Shown here: positions 55,006-63,889 of the stretch, piece by piece
How the letters are laid out: every line of letters starts with the position of its first letter
How positions within the stretch are numbered: the first letter of the stretch is position 1
From: Candidatus Aalborgicola lynettensis
GTDB taxonomy: Bacteria; Pseudomonadota; Gammaproteobacteria; Burkholderiales; Burkholderiaceae_C
Assembly (NCBI GenBank): GCA_016719405.1
Contig: JADJZE010000002.1
Span: forward strand, 310,001 to 374,000
DNA length: 64,000 nt
Reading direction: 5' to 3'
Notes under the pieces: generated by a model
Seen by the model: the letters and a program-made list of their open reading frames with translations, nothing else
What the model was told of the DNA's origin: nothing
Database searches by the model: none
Program-made: the position numbers and the translations under genes

Positions 55006-55596
55006 ATTGAGCCTGCCACCACCGCGTCGCCCGGCGCAGCAACTCGGCATACACCGTCTCGGCCGTGTCGTGCTGCACGGCCTCTGCGGTCTGGCGGTCA
55101 AACAGATTGCCCGCACGCGCAAACAAAAGCTTCAGGTGGTCGTTCAACTCCGTCATGGTGCCCACGGTGGAGCGGCTGGAGCGCACCGGGTTGGTCTGGT
55201 CGATGGCAATGGCCGGGGGCACACCCTCCACCTTGTCCACCGCCGGTTTGTCCATGCGGTCCAGAAACTGGCGCGCATAGGCGGAGAAGGTTTCCACGTA
55301 GCGGCGCTGGCCTTCGGCGTACAGGGTGTCAAACACCAGGCTGGACTTGCCCGAGCCGCTGGGGCCGGTGACCACCGTCAGCTCGCCGGTGTGAATGTCG
55401 AGGTCCAGATTTTTAAGGTTGTGCTGCCGCGCGCCGCGGATACGGATAGTGCCCTGTGTCATGCCTGTGCTCCGGTGGGGGAGCGACATTCTAGGAGCGC
55501 AAGGCACCGGCGTGCTGCATGGGGGTATTTACGCAGCGGTGGACGGCGGGGCCGCTCGGGCTGGGTGCGCGCAAGGCACACAGCCGGGCAGAGGTA

Positions 55597-55803
55597 TTAC
55601 GGGGCTGCAGACGCTGCGGATGCCGCAGCCACTGGCGCAGGTGCTGCTGCGGGCGCAACGGCAGCGGGGGTGGCAGGTGCGTGGTCTGCCGACGTGGCTT
55701 CGGCGCCATGTTTTTCACCACCCATGTCTATGTCGCCACCCTTGCTCAAGATAAACAAGGCCAAGCCTGCGAATACCAAAAATCCGATTCCAATTTTCCA
55801 CAT
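55597..55803 (-). CDS. Small single-pass membrane protein
   Basis: 68 residues: one membrane helix (WKIGIGFLVFAGLALFIL) followed by a short polar stretch with GGDIDMGGEKHG and an Ala/Pro-rich tail. No family name. Sits between uvrA and the MHS transporter, on the same strand, just after the transporter's terminator. Codon bias and the clean helix argue that it is real. Confidence 0.6.
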   Translation of the reverse strand: MWKIGIGFLVFAGLALFILSKGGDIDMGGEKHGAEATSADHAPATPAAVAPAAAPAPVAAASAASAAP

Positions 55804-55823
55804 AGCAGTTTCTCCAAAAAAAT

Positions 55824-55848
55824 GCCCCGGACCAATGTGGTCCGGGGC
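55824..55848 (-). terminator. Rho-independent terminator after the MHS transporter gene
   Basis: GCCCCGGACCA pairs perfectly with TGGTCCGGGGC around a 3-base loop. On the minus strand it is followed by ATTTTTTT. It lies 19 bp after the transporter stop. Confidence 0.92.
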
Positions 55849-55866
55849 TTTGATACCCGCAACGGA

Positions 55867-57627
55867 TTAGTCGTTGGCGTAAATATCCACGTCTTTGGTC
55901 TCTTTGACAAACAACATGCCAATCACAAAGGTCATACCGGCCACGATGATGGGGTACCACAAGCCGTTGTACATATTACCGGTCTGCGCCACGATGGCAA
56001 ACGCCGTGGTGGGCAACAAACCGCCAAACCAGCCGTTACCAATGTGGTACGGCAAGCTCATGGAGGTGTAGCGAATGCGGGTGGGGAACATCTCTACCAG
56101 CATGGCGGCAATGGGGCCGTACACCATGGTCACCAGAATCACTAGGTAAGTCAGGATGGCAATCACCGTCACCTTGTCAAACTTGGCCATATCCGCCTTG
56201 GCCGGGTAACCTGCGGCCTTGAGTGCAGCACTCAGGTTGGCACCCAGCAAGGCCCCATTGGCTGTCTTTTCAGCACCCAGATCCGCCACCGACTTCTTGG
56301 CCGCTTCCAGGGCCTTGGCATCTTGCGGCTGTGCAGCGCTCAGTGCGGCCAGTTTGGCTTCGGCAGCGGCTTTGGCAGCGGCAATTTCTTCAGGGGTGTA
56401 CTTCACCTTCACCGTGGTTTCACCCACTTTGATGGTGGCCGGTGTTCCCGCAGGGGCTTCGATGTTGTCATAGCTCACCGACGCGCCAGCCAAACGTTGT
56501 TTGGCAATGTCGCACGAGCTGGTGAACTTGACGGTACCTGTGGGGTTGAACTGGAACGAGCACTCTTTGGGGTCGGCAGTGACCGTCACCTTGTTGGCAG
56601 CTTGTGCGGCAGCCAGGTCGGGGTTGGCCGCTTTGGTAAGGGCCGTGAACACGGGAAAGTACGTCACCACGGCCAACAGGCAGCCGGCCATGATGATGGG
56701 CTTGCGGCCAATCTTGTCGGACCAGGCACCAAACACGATGAAGAACGGTGTGCCGATGATCAGGGAGATCGCCACCATGATGTTGGCGGTTGCGCCGTCT
56801 ACCTTGAGCGCTTGTGTGAGGAAGAACAAAGCGTAGAACTGGCCGGAGTACCAGACGACGGCTTGACCGGCAGTCAAACCGACCAGGGCCAAAATAACAA
56901 TCTTCAGGTTTTTCCACTGGCCGAAGGATTCGGACAGGGGGGCCTTGGAGGTTTTGCCTTCGGCTTTCATTTTGGTGAAAGCAGGCGACTCGTTCATGCT
57001 CAAACGGATGTAGACCGACACGGCCAACAACAGAATGGACACGATGAACGGAACGCGCCAGCCCCATTCGGCAAATGCGGCTTCGCCGATGATGGTACGG
57101 GTACCCAGAATCACCATCAGGGACAAGAACAGGCCCAGTGTGGCCGTGGTCTGAATCCACGAGGTGTAGGCACCGCGCTTGCCCTGGGGCGCATGCTCGG
57201 CCACGTAGGTGGCGGCACCACCGTACTCACCGCCCAGCGCCAAGCCCTGCAGCATGCGCAGGGCGATCAAAATCACCGGCGCGGCCACACCAATGGTGGC
57301 GTAGTTGGGCAAGATACCCACGATAAAGGTCGACAAGCCCATGATCAGAATGGTCACCAAAAAGGTGTACTTGCGACCGATCATGTCGCCCAGGCGGCCA
57401 AACACCAGCGCGCCAAAGGGGCGCACGATGAAACCGGCAGCGAAGGCCAATAACGCAAAGATGAAGGCCGAGCCTTCGTCCAGTCCGCTGAAGAACTGCT
57501 TGGCAATGATCGCGGCCAATGAACCGTACAAATAGAAGTCGTACCACTCAAAAACGGTGCCGAGCGAGGAAGCGAAGATAACTTTCTTCTCCTCCGCCGA
57601 CATCGGACGCGGGGCTGTTGTTGCCAT
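55867..57627 (-). CDS. MFS transporter, metabolite:H+ symporter (MHS) family, with a large periplasmic insertion
   Basis: 586 residues against ~430-450 for most MHS carriers. The N-terminal half shows FEWYDFYLYGSLAAI, the loop 2-3 motif FGRLGDMIGRKYTF, and GLALGGEYGGAATYVAE. The surplus is ~150 residues between helices 9 and 10 (from about NPDLAAAQAANKVTV to AKADMAKFDK), on the periplasmic side. It includes two cysteines (KECSFQF, SSCDIAK) and an Ala/Lys-rich coiled coil. Helices resume at VTVIAILTYLVILVTMVYG. Substrate is unknown; organic acids or betaines are typical of the family. The 285 bp upstream (57628-57912) hold its promoter region but no clear boxes. Confidence 0.9.
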   Translation of the reverse strand: MATTAPRPMSAEEKKVIFASSLGTVFEWYDFYLYGSLAAIIAKQFFSGLDEGSAFIFALLAFAAGFIVRPFGALVFGRLGDMIGRKYTFLVTILIMGLSTFIVGILPNYATIGVAAPVILIALRMLQGLALGGEYGGAATYVAEHAPQGKRGAYTSWIQTTATLGLFLSLMVILGTRTIIGEAAFAEWGWRVPFIVSILLLAVSVYIRLSMNESPAFTKMKAEGKTSKAPLSESFGQWKNLKIVILALVGLTAGQAVVWYSGQFYALFFLTQALKVDGATANIMVAISLIIGTPFFIVFGAWSDKIGRKPIIMAGCLLAVVTYFPVFTALTKAANPDLAAAQAANKVTVTADPKECSFQFNPTGTVKFTSSCDIAKQRLAGASVSYDNIEAPAGTPATIKVGETTVKVKYTPEEIAAAKAAAEAKLAALSAAQPQDAKALEAAKKSVADLGAEKTANGALLGANLSAALKAAGYPAKADMAKFDKVTVIAILTYLVILVTMVYGPIAAMLVEMFPTRIRYTSMSLPYHIGNGWFGGLLPTTAFAIVAQTGNMYNGLWYPIIVAGMTFVIGMLFVKETKDVDIYAND

Positions 57628-57912
57628 AGCTTTGTCTCCTTATATAAAAGTTTCCAACCACCCCATACGAAGCGGGTGGCGCAACTATGGCGCGTGGTTC
57701 TGACCGATTTCTGACGGGCGTCAAGGCGCATTTCCCGCCTATCTGAACGCCGACTTACATAGCTAGTAACAACCCTTGTGCCGCATTTCTTATTGTGGAA
57801 AATTGAGCCAAAAACGGTGAGAAATCGGCGTTTTACACGCGTCGCAACCTAGGGTAAATCCTTATAAGGGAGTGGTGAATGAAGGCGATGTGCAACCCGC
57901 GCCAGTAGCGCG

Positions 57913-58551
57913 CTACCGGCGCCGAATGCCAGCTGGGATGTCCGACACGCCACCCCAGTCCGGCCCATCAAACCAGGGCGCGCCTTCCATGAAGGCGCGC
58001 AGCATGGGCAGCGCGTCCAACCCCCAAAACACCTTGCCGTCGACCACGTAGGCCGGAACGCCAAACACGCCCTGCCCAATCGCATCGTCGCCGTGGGTTT
58101 TGAGCTGGGCTTTGACGCTGGCATCTGCCACGTCGCGCTCCGGCTTGAGTTGCTGCACCAGGGCGTTCAAGCGCCCAGTGTCGGCGGCATCAGCGCCGCC
58201 TTGCCACACGTGGCGAAACAGGGTTTCGCACACGTAGCGGTTGGGGTGTCCGTTCGGGTCGGTAGCCACCGCCAGACGCAGCAGGCTCAAGGGGTTGAAC
58301 GGGTGCAAGGCCGGCATGTGCAAGGCCAGGCCCTGCTGCTGCGCCAGCCACAACACCTGGCGGTAGGTCCAGTCCCGCTTGGCCGGAATTTCGGCGGGGC
58401 CCAACTGGCCGTGGTGCGCAAGCAGGCTGCCCAGCAGCACCGGCTTGTAGGTCACGCTGTAGCTCAACCCCATTAACGCGCCGGGCATGGCGTCAAACGC
58501 CAGGTAGGCGTAGGGCGAAATGAAATCCAGGTAAAAAGTAATGTGCTTCAT
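57913..58551 (-). CDS. 2-hydroxychromene-2-carboxylate isomerase family (DsbA-like) protein
   Basis: 212 residues, thioredoxin-like kappa-GST fold: HITFYLDFISPYAYLAFDAM at the start with the catalytic serine in FISPY, and GVFGVPAYVVDGKVFWG near the end. Overlaps the HMG-CoA lyase stop by 4 bp, so it is co-translated with it. The named reaction belongs to naphthalene catabolism; here, beside leucine-degradation genes, the real substrate is unknown. Confidence 0.85.
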   Translation of the reverse strand: MKHITFYLDFISPYAYLAFDAMPGALMGLSYSVTYKPVLLGSLLAHHGQLGPAEIPAKRDWTYRQVLWLAQQQGLALHMPALHPFNPLSLLRLAVATDPNGHPNRYVCETLFRHVWQGGADAADTGRLNALVQQLKPERDVADASVKAQLKTHGDDAIGQGVFGVPAYVVDGKVFWGLDALPMLRAFMEGAPWFDGPDWGGVSDIPAGIRRR

Positions 58552-59459
58552 GGTGCATGGCGTTTGTTAAGCAGCGCAGTGGCCGCGCGTGCGTTGGGCT
58601 TGCGCCCCAGCGCGTCGCTAATGAACACCCCGGCGTCGATCAGCCGGTCCATGTCGATACCGGTGGCAATGCCCATGCCGTGCAGCATGTACACCACGTC
58701 TTCGGTGGCGACGTTGCCCGTTGCACCCATGGCATAGGGGCAGCCGCCCAGCCCGGCAATGGACGATTGAAAGTTCCACACCCCCAGCTCCAGGGCCGCA
58801 TAGGTGTTGACCAGCGCCTGCCCGTAGGTGTCGTGAAAGTGGCCGGAAATATGGTCCACATCAAAGTGCGCCAACGTGGCCTCGATAGCCCGCTGCACTT
58901 TCAACGGAGTACCCACACCAATGGTGTCGGCCACGTCCACACGCTGCACGCCAATGGCCTTCATGCGCGCAGCCAGCATGCCTACCTGCTGCGGGGCAAT
59001 GTCACCCTCATACGGGCAGCCCACGGTGCAGCTCATGGCCCCGCGCACAGCAATGCCTGCGGCACGCGCTGCGGCTACTACGGGGGCAAACCGCTCGATG
59101 CTCTCGGCAATGGAGCAGTTGATGTTCTTCTGGCTAAAGGCCTCGCTGGCGGCCCCAAACACCACAATCTCGTCGGGTTTGGAAAGCAGCGCGGCTTCAA
59201 AGCCCTGCAGATTAGGGGTGAGCACGCTGTAGCGCACGCCGGGCTTGCGGGTGATGCCGCACATGACCTGCGCGTTGTCGGCCATCTGCGGTACCCATTT
59301 GGGTGAAACATAGCTGGTGACTTCAATCTCTTGCAAGCCAGCGCTTTGCAAGCGGTGCACCAGTTCGATTTTGGTGGCGGCAGAAATAAGCTGCTTTTCG
59401 TTTTGCAGGCCGTCGCGCGGGCCGACTTCGACGAGTTGAACGCGGGAGGGCAAGTGCAT
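58548..59459 (-). CDS. Hydroxymethylglutaryl-CoA lyase
   Basis: 303 residues, DRE-TIM metallolyase: VEVGPRDGLQNEK near the start, SCTVGCPYEGD, and the signature SIAGLGGCPYAMGATGN with the catalytic cysteine. Cleaves HMG-CoA to acetoacetate and acetyl-CoA, the last step of leucine degradation. Fits the acyl-CoA carboxylase subunit at 61825-63864 on the same strand, although a PEP-CTERM gene and a toxin-antitoxin pair now lie between. Confidence 0.94.
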   Translation of the reverse strand: MHLPSRVQLVEVGPRDGLQNEKQLISAATKIELVHRLQSAGLQEIEVTSYVSPKWVPQMADNAQVMCGITRKPGVRYSVLTPNLQGFEAALLSKPDEIVVFGAASEAFSQKNINCSIAESIERFAPVVAAARAAGIAVRGAMSCTVGCPYEGDIAPQQVGMLAARMKAIGVQRVDVADTIGVGTPLKVQRAIEATLAHFDVDHISGHFHDTYGQALVNTYAALELGVWNFQSSIAGLGGCPYAMGATGNVATEDVVYMLHGMGIATGIDMDRLIDAGVFISDALGRKPNARAATALLNKRHAP

Positions 59460-59588
59460 GGGATTCCGTGAAAGAAGTTAATTTCAAAAGATGCGTACTT
59501 AGGCAGACGGCATTGGCGTTATGGCCCGCTTCCGTTCAGCGCTGCAGTTTAAACAACTGCAGTAGAGGCGCCAGACGCAGTCACAGAT

Positions 59589-59617
59589 TTGACATACCCG
59601 CTGGCTAACCTTAGCAA
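59589..59617 (+). promoter_or_regulatory. Possible promoter of the PEP-CTERM protein gene
   Basis: TTGACA at 59589-59594, 17 bp spacing, then TAGCAA as a poor -10. About 50 bp before the start codon. The rest of 59460-59664 shows nothing else. Confidence 0.35.
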
Positions 59618-59664
59618 GTTTTACTCACCCCATTCACTCCATTTCCTTCTACGAGATTGACTCC

Positions 59665-61143
59665 ATGAACAAAAACCTGCTGGCAGTTGCCCTCGCGTTG
59701 GCCTTGAGCCCCATGGCTGCTTCGGCCCAAACCTTTTCTGGCATGAGCAAAGCCTGGACCTACAACCACACCGCGTCCGGTTTTGCCGGGCAAACGGCCG
59801 AAATTGTGGCGTTTGACAACACCACCAACGCGCTGTGGGTGGCCGGCGTAGCAGGCGTGGACATTCTCAACGCAACCAACGGCAGCTTCATTGGGCACAT
59901 TGACACTCGCAGCTATGGCTCCATCAACAGTGTGGCCATTCACAACGGCGTGGCGGCTTTTGCCATTGAAGCGCCCACCAGAACCAATGCGGGGATGGTT
60001 CAGTTTTACGACACGGCCACCCGCACCCTGAGCGCGGGCAACAACAACGTGGCTGTGGGGGCTTTGCCCGATATGCTGACCTTTACCCCCAACGGCAGCA
60101 AGCTGCTGGTGGCCAACGAAGGCACGCCATCCACCTACGGCACCCCTGCGGTTGACCCGGTGGGCAGCGTCAGCATCATTGACATGGCTTCGCGCACCGT
60201 GGTGGCCTCCCCCACCTTTCAAAGTGCACCGCAAACAGGCAGCGCCATCCGCACCAACACGGGCATGGACTTAGAGCCGGAATACATTGCTGTGAGCAAA
60301 GATGGCTCCAAAGCATTTGTGAGCCTGCAAGAAGCCAATGCCATGGGGGTTGTGAACCTTGCCACCAACACCACAGAAAAAGTAGTGGGCCTGGGCCTCA
60401 AAGATTTCAGCGTGGCAGGCAACGAGATGGACCCGAAAAAAGGCGGAGGCATCAGCTTTAGCACTTACGCCGCCAAAGGCCTGTACATGCCCGATGGCAT
60501 GGCAAGCTACGATGCGGGTGGGCGCACCCTGGTCGTCATGGCCAACGAAGGCGACTTTCGGGAAGACGACGTTGACCGCTCTAAAGCGTCTGATATTGGT
60601 GCCAGCGGTGACTTGGCGGGTCTGCGCGTTTCCAACACTGACTCCAGTACAGGCAACCTGATTACTGCCGGTGCGCGGTCTTTCTCGATTCGCGATGCCG
60701 ACGGCAATATGGTGTACGACAGTGGTTCGATCTTGGACCGCGAAGCCGCATTGCGCGGCATTTATGACGACGGCCGCAGCCGCGACAAAGGGGTAGAGCC
60801 CGAGGGTGTGGAACTGATGGTGATTGGTGGCAACACCTACGCATTTATCGGGCTGGAGCGCACCACCAAGGGGGCCGTGGCCATATTCGATATCACCACC
60901 CCGGAGAACGCCAGCTTTATTGACATGATCGTGACCAACGGCGACCTGGCCCCCGAAGGCCTGAAGGGTTATCAGATGGGCGGCAAGCACTACCTGGCCA
61001 TCGCCAACGAAACATCCAACACCACCACCGTGTACGCGCTGGCACCGGTACCCGAACCGGAAACCTACGCCATGCTGTTGGCGGGGCTGGGCCTGTTGGG
61101 CGTTGCGACGCGCCGCAAAAGCAAATTCCAGTCAAGTTTTTAG
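59665..61143 (+). CDS. Choice-of-anchor I type exported protein with PEP-CTERM sorting signal
   Basis: 492 residues. Signal peptide: MNKNLLAVALALALSPMAASA. The body has beta-propeller-like repeats (GVAGVDILNATNGSFIGHID, SVSIIDMASRTVV, MGVVNLATNTTEKVVGLG) and LVVMANEGDFREDDVDRSKA, typical of the choice-of-anchor I / esterase-like phytase-like group. The end PVPEPETYAMLLAGLGLLGV followed by RRKSK is a canonical PEP-CTERM signal, processed by exosortase (not in the window). Such proteins go to the cell surface or exopolysaccharide. Its last 12 bases overlap the end of the convergent toxin gene. Confidence 0.92.
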   Translation: MNKNLLAVALALALSPMAASAQTFSGMSKAWTYNHTASGFAGQTAEIVAFDNTTNALWVAGVAGVDILNATNGSFIGHIDTRSYGSINSVAIHNGVAAFAIEAPTRTNAGMVQFYDTATRTLSAGNNNVAVGALPDMLTFTPNGSKLLVANEGTPSTYGTPAVDPVGSVSIIDMASRTVVASPTFQSAPQTGSAIRTNTGMDLEPEYIAVSKDGSKAFVSLQEANAMGVVNLATNTTEKVVGLGLKDFSVAGNEMDPKKGGGISFSTYAAKGLYMPDGMASYDAGGRTLVVMANEGDFREDDVDRSKASDIGASGDLAGLRVSNTDSSTGNLITAGARSFSIRDADGNMVYDSGSILDREAALRGIYDDGRSRDKGVEPEGVELMVIGGNTYAFIGLERTTKGAVAIFDITTPENASFIDMIVTNGDLAPEGLKGYQMGGKHYLAIANETSNTTTVYALAPVPEPETYAMLLAGLGLLGVATRRKSKFQSSF

Positions 61144-61452
61144 AAGCCGCTTCATTAACAGCGTGGGGAAGTCTTGCCGATGCCCCGCGACGGCGTACAC
61201 ATAGGTGTCACCGCTGATACGCCGATAAACCAGTTTGTGGTGTGAGGTAAAGACATTCTGGTACTCAAAAATACCCACCGACGCCAGCTCCTGGACGGGC
61301 GCGCCGGTCAAAAAACCCGAGTCAACATTGGTCAGCTTTCCGAAAATTTCATCTTCGGCTTTAAGCCAATCCGATTCGCTCCACTTGTTGAGCATGTACT
61401 CCTGAAGTGAGAGCAAGTCATCCTGAGCATCCGGAAGGATGATGATGGCCAT
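61132..61452 (-). CDS. RelE/ParE-family toxin
   Basis: 106 residues: IIILPDAQDDLLSLQEYML, then FEYQNVFTSHHKLVYRRISGDTYVYAVAGHRQDFPTLL, matching the RelE/ParE fold (ending HRQD-like core). Lies 24 bp after its antitoxin on the same strand. Confidence 0.88.
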   Translation of the reverse strand: MAIIILPDAQDDLLSLQEYMLNKWSESDWLKAEDEIFGKLTNVDSGFLTGAPVQELASVGIFEYQNVFTSHHKLVYRRISGDTYVYAVAGHRQDFPTLLMKRLLKT

Positions 61453-61476
61453 GGTGGCGTGCCGCCTGAACCTGAA

Positions 61477-61755
61477 TTACGCGCGACGTTGGCGCGCTGC
61501 AGCCAGTTGGGCGCGCGATTCAGCGGCGGAAATGCCTTTGCCCTGCAAGCGTTCTTTTTCGCCCAAAGCCATAACTTTCAGGGCGGCAATGAGTGCTTCT
61601 TTTTCCTGAAACTGGCGCACACTTTCAATCACCATGCTGGCTTCGCCATTTTGGGTAATGAAGAACGGGTTGCCATTCATCTCCAAGTCTTCGGAAATTT
61701 GCGCGGCGTGGCTTTTGAGGTAGGAGATGGACTTGATGTTGGCAACGGATGGCAT
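61477..61755 (-). CDS. Phd/YefM-family antitoxin of the RelE pair
   Basis: 92 residues: SVANIKSISYLKSHAAQISEDLEMNGNPFFITQNGEASMVIESV is a Phd/YefM N-terminal domain; the C-terminal helix (GISAAESRAQLAAARQRRA) would bind the toxin. First gene of the pair. Located between leucine-degradation genes. Confidence 0.9.
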   Translation of the reverse strand: MPSVANIKSISYLKSHAAQISEDLEMNGNPFFITQNGEASMVIESVRQFQEKEALIAALKVMALGEKERLQGKGISAAESRAQLAAARQRRA

Positions 61756-61824
61756 AGCGACCCTTGGCTTGGAAACGACTGAATTTAGTACTGAATTTGG
61801 GTATTGTCAAATCAAATCAACTGA

Positions 61825-63864
61825 CTATTCGACTAGCGCCAGCTTCAGCAACTCAGCCCCTTCAGTCACCTGATCGCCCGGCGCAAACAGCAACTCGGCC
61901 ACTGTGCCATCCGCCGGGGCGGCAATGGTGTGCTCCATCTTCATGGCTTCCATCACCGCCAGCGCTTGGCCTTTCTTCACCACGTCACCGGCCTTGACGG
62001 CAAACGACACCACCTTGCCCGGCATAGGCGCGGTCAGGCGGCCACCCTCTGTTTGCGCTTCACCGGCGTGCGCCAAGGCATCAATTGCTACGATTTGTGT
62101 AGCGCCTTGCGCAGTAAATACGTGCGCTACCTCGCCTTTTTTATATAAATGCACAGTGGCACGCAGGTCGCCGTAACGCACATCCAGCGCGCCGCCGGCC
62201 ACTTGCGCATAACGCAACGCAGCCGTGTGGCCGTCCACAGTCAGCTGCAGGCCACCGTCGTGCAGGCGGGTGAACAGCGCGGTGTGGGGCTCGCCGTGAA
62301 ATTCCAATTTGAACTCGCGGTTGGACGCGCCGTGCGAGCGCCAGCCGTCACGCTGCGCCCAGGGGTCGATCCAGCCGTGAACGGTGGCATGCTGGGCCAG
62401 TGCATGCTCACGCACCAACATGTCGGCCACCATGGCGGCGGTGGCCATGGGCAGGCCCACTTTTTCCTGGTTGAATAACACGGCAGCCTCACGCGGAATC
62501 AGCGCCGTGTCCAGTTGCGCCTGGGCAAACGATGCACTGGTGGTCACATGGCGCAAAAACTGCACATTGGTCGCCAAGCCCACGATGTGGGTTTGTGCCA
62601 GCGCCGTGTCCAGCCGGGCTAGCGCCTCCTCACGGGTGGCGCCGTGCACGATGAGCTTGGCCACCATGGAGTCGTAAAACGGGCTGATCGGATCAAACTC
62701 GCGCACGCCGGAGTCCACACGCACGGCGTGGTCAGCCCGCTCGAAAGTGGTGCAAACCGGCAGTCCGTAAACGTGCAGCGTGCCGGTGGCGGGCAGAAAG
62801 TTGTTGTCCGGGTTCTCGGCGCAGATGCGGGCCTCAATCGCGTGGCCGTGGATCTTCAAGTCTTCTTGTTTGCACGGCAGCGGCTCGCCCGATGCCACGC
62901 GCAGTTGCCACTCCACCAGGTCCTGGCCGGTGATGGCCTCGGTAACAGGGTGCTCCACCTGCAAGCGGGTGTTCATCTCCATAAAATAAAACCGCATGGC
63001 CTCGGGGTGATCGTAGCCCCCGGGCTGCTCCACGATGAATTCCACCGTGCCCGCACCCACGTATTTCACGGCGCGTGCGGCCGCCACGGCGGCCTCGCCC
63101 ATCTGGCGGCGCAGGTGCTCTGTCATGCCCGGCGCGGGCGCTTCTTCCAGCACCTTTTGGTGGCGGCGCTGCACCGAACAATCGCGCTCAAACAGGTAGA
63201 CGTAGTTGCCAAACGTGTCGCCAAACACCTGAATCTCGATATGGCGCGGGCGCTGCACATACTTTTCAATCAGCACCGCGTCATCACCAAAGCTGTTGAT
63301 GGCCTCGCGCTTGCAACTGGCCAGGGCGGCGGCAAAGTCTTCGGCCTTGTCCACCGCACGCATGCCCTTGCCACCCCCGCCCGCGCTGGCCTTGATGAGC
63401 ACGGGGTAGCCAATGGCATCAGCCTCGGCCTGTAGCAAAGCTGCGTCCTGGTTGACCCCGTGGTAACCGGGCACCAGGGGCACATTGGCCGCTTCCATCA
63501 GGCGCTTGGATTCGGCTTTGAGGCCCATGGACTGGATGGCCGAGGGTGGCGGGCCAATGAAGACCAGCCCCGCATTGGCACAGGCTTGCGCAAATTCTTC
63601 GTTCTCGCTCAAAAAGCCGTAGCCCGGGTGAATGGCCTGTGCACCCGTGGCCTTGGCCGCGGCGATGATCTTTTCCCAGCGCAGGTAGCTGTCTTTGGGG
63701 GCACTGCCGCCGATGTGCACCGCCTCGCCGCAGGCGGCCACGTGCTTGGAGGCGGCGTCGGCATCGGAGTACACAGCTACGGTTTTGATAGCTAGCCTCG
63801 CACAGCTGGCGGCCACGCGGCAGGCAATCTCGCCACGGTTGGCAATGAGGATTTTGGTGAACAT
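61825..63864 (-). CDS. Acyl-CoA carboxylase biotin-containing (alpha) subunit, probably methylcrotonyl-CoA carboxylase
   Basis: 679 residues with a biotin-carboxylase domain (opening FTKILIANRGEIACRV; ATP loop KASAGGGGKGMR; EMNTRLQVEHPVTE), a linker domain, and a C-terminal biotinyl domain with the lysine in EAMKMEHT (~residue 642). Length and the HMG-CoA lyase nearby favour 3-methylcrotonyl-CoA carboxylase of leucine degradation over acetyl- or propionyl-CoA carboxylase; the beta subunit gene is not in the window. A copy of the dispersed repeat (R7) is read in frame near residues 571-595. Confidence 0.9.
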   Translation of the reverse strand: MFTKILIANRGEIACRVAASCARLAIKTVAVYSDADAASKHVAACGEAVHIGGSAPKDSYLRWEKIIAAAKATGAQAIHPGYGFLSENEEFAQACANAGLVFIGPPPSAIQSMGLKAESKRLMEAANVPLVPGYHGVNQDAALLQAEADAIGYPVLIKASAGGGGKGMRAVDKAEDFAAALASCKREAINSFGDDAVLIEKYVQRPRHIEIQVFGDTFGNYVYLFERDCSVQRRHQKVLEEAPAPGMTEHLRRQMGEAAVAAARAVKYVGAGTVEFIVEQPGGYDHPEAMRFYFMEMNTRLQVEHPVTEAITGQDLVEWQLRVASGEPLPCKQEDLKIHGHAIEARICAENPDNNFLPATGTLHVYGLPVCTTFERADHAVRVDSGVREFDPISPFYDSMVAKLIVHGATREEALARLDTALAQTHIVGLATNVQFLRHVTTSASFAQAQLDTALIPREAAVLFNQEKVGLPMATAAMVADMLVREHALAQHATVHGWIDPWAQRDGWRSHGASNREFKLEFHGEPHTALFTRLHDGGLQLTVDGHTAALRYAQVAGGALDVRYGDLRATVHLYKKGEVAHVFTAQGATQIVAIDALAHAGEAQTEGGRLTAPMPGKVVSFAVKAGDVVKKGQALAVMEAMKMEHTIAAPADGTVAELLFAPGDQVTEGAELLKLALVE
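62080..62150. repeat. Dispersed repeat copy R7 inside the carboxylase gene
   Basis: ATCAATTGCTACGATTTGTG, TAGCGCCTTGCGC, ACGTGCGCTACC and TTTTTTATATAAATGC keep the order of elements in R3/R6. Translated in frame (KKGEVAHVFTAQGATQIVAI) in the linker before the biotinyl domain. Confidence 0.6.
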
Positions 63865-63889
63865 GGGGGCTTTCAGAGAATGAGCGGGT

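Larger units (their letters stand above)
48860..55462 (-). pseudogene. uvrA: Tandem (double) UvrA, excinuclease ABC subunit A fusion, disrupted at both ends
   Basis: The gene would encode about 2,200 residues: two UvrA units fused head to tail. It has four Walker A sites (GPSGSGKSS, then GVSGSGKST three times), four LSGGE signatures and zinc-site CxxC pairs in each unit. It begins at the ATG at 55462 (TQGTIRIRGARQHNLKNLDL). After HDTAETVYAELLRRA the frame is lost near 55008. About 60 codons before RGGGRLNVYV (compared with UvrA of relatives, from memory) are missing, and a dispersed repeat is present at the junction. A long intact frame then runs 55122-49006. Near 49010, 35 bases covering the H-loop region (NAGHSVVVIEHDL) are replaced by one, causing a stop; the true C-terminus survives out of frame at 48860-49010. 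UvrA scans DNA for damage with UvrB. This copy looks inactive; a normal uvrA may exist elsewhere. Confidence 0.85.
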
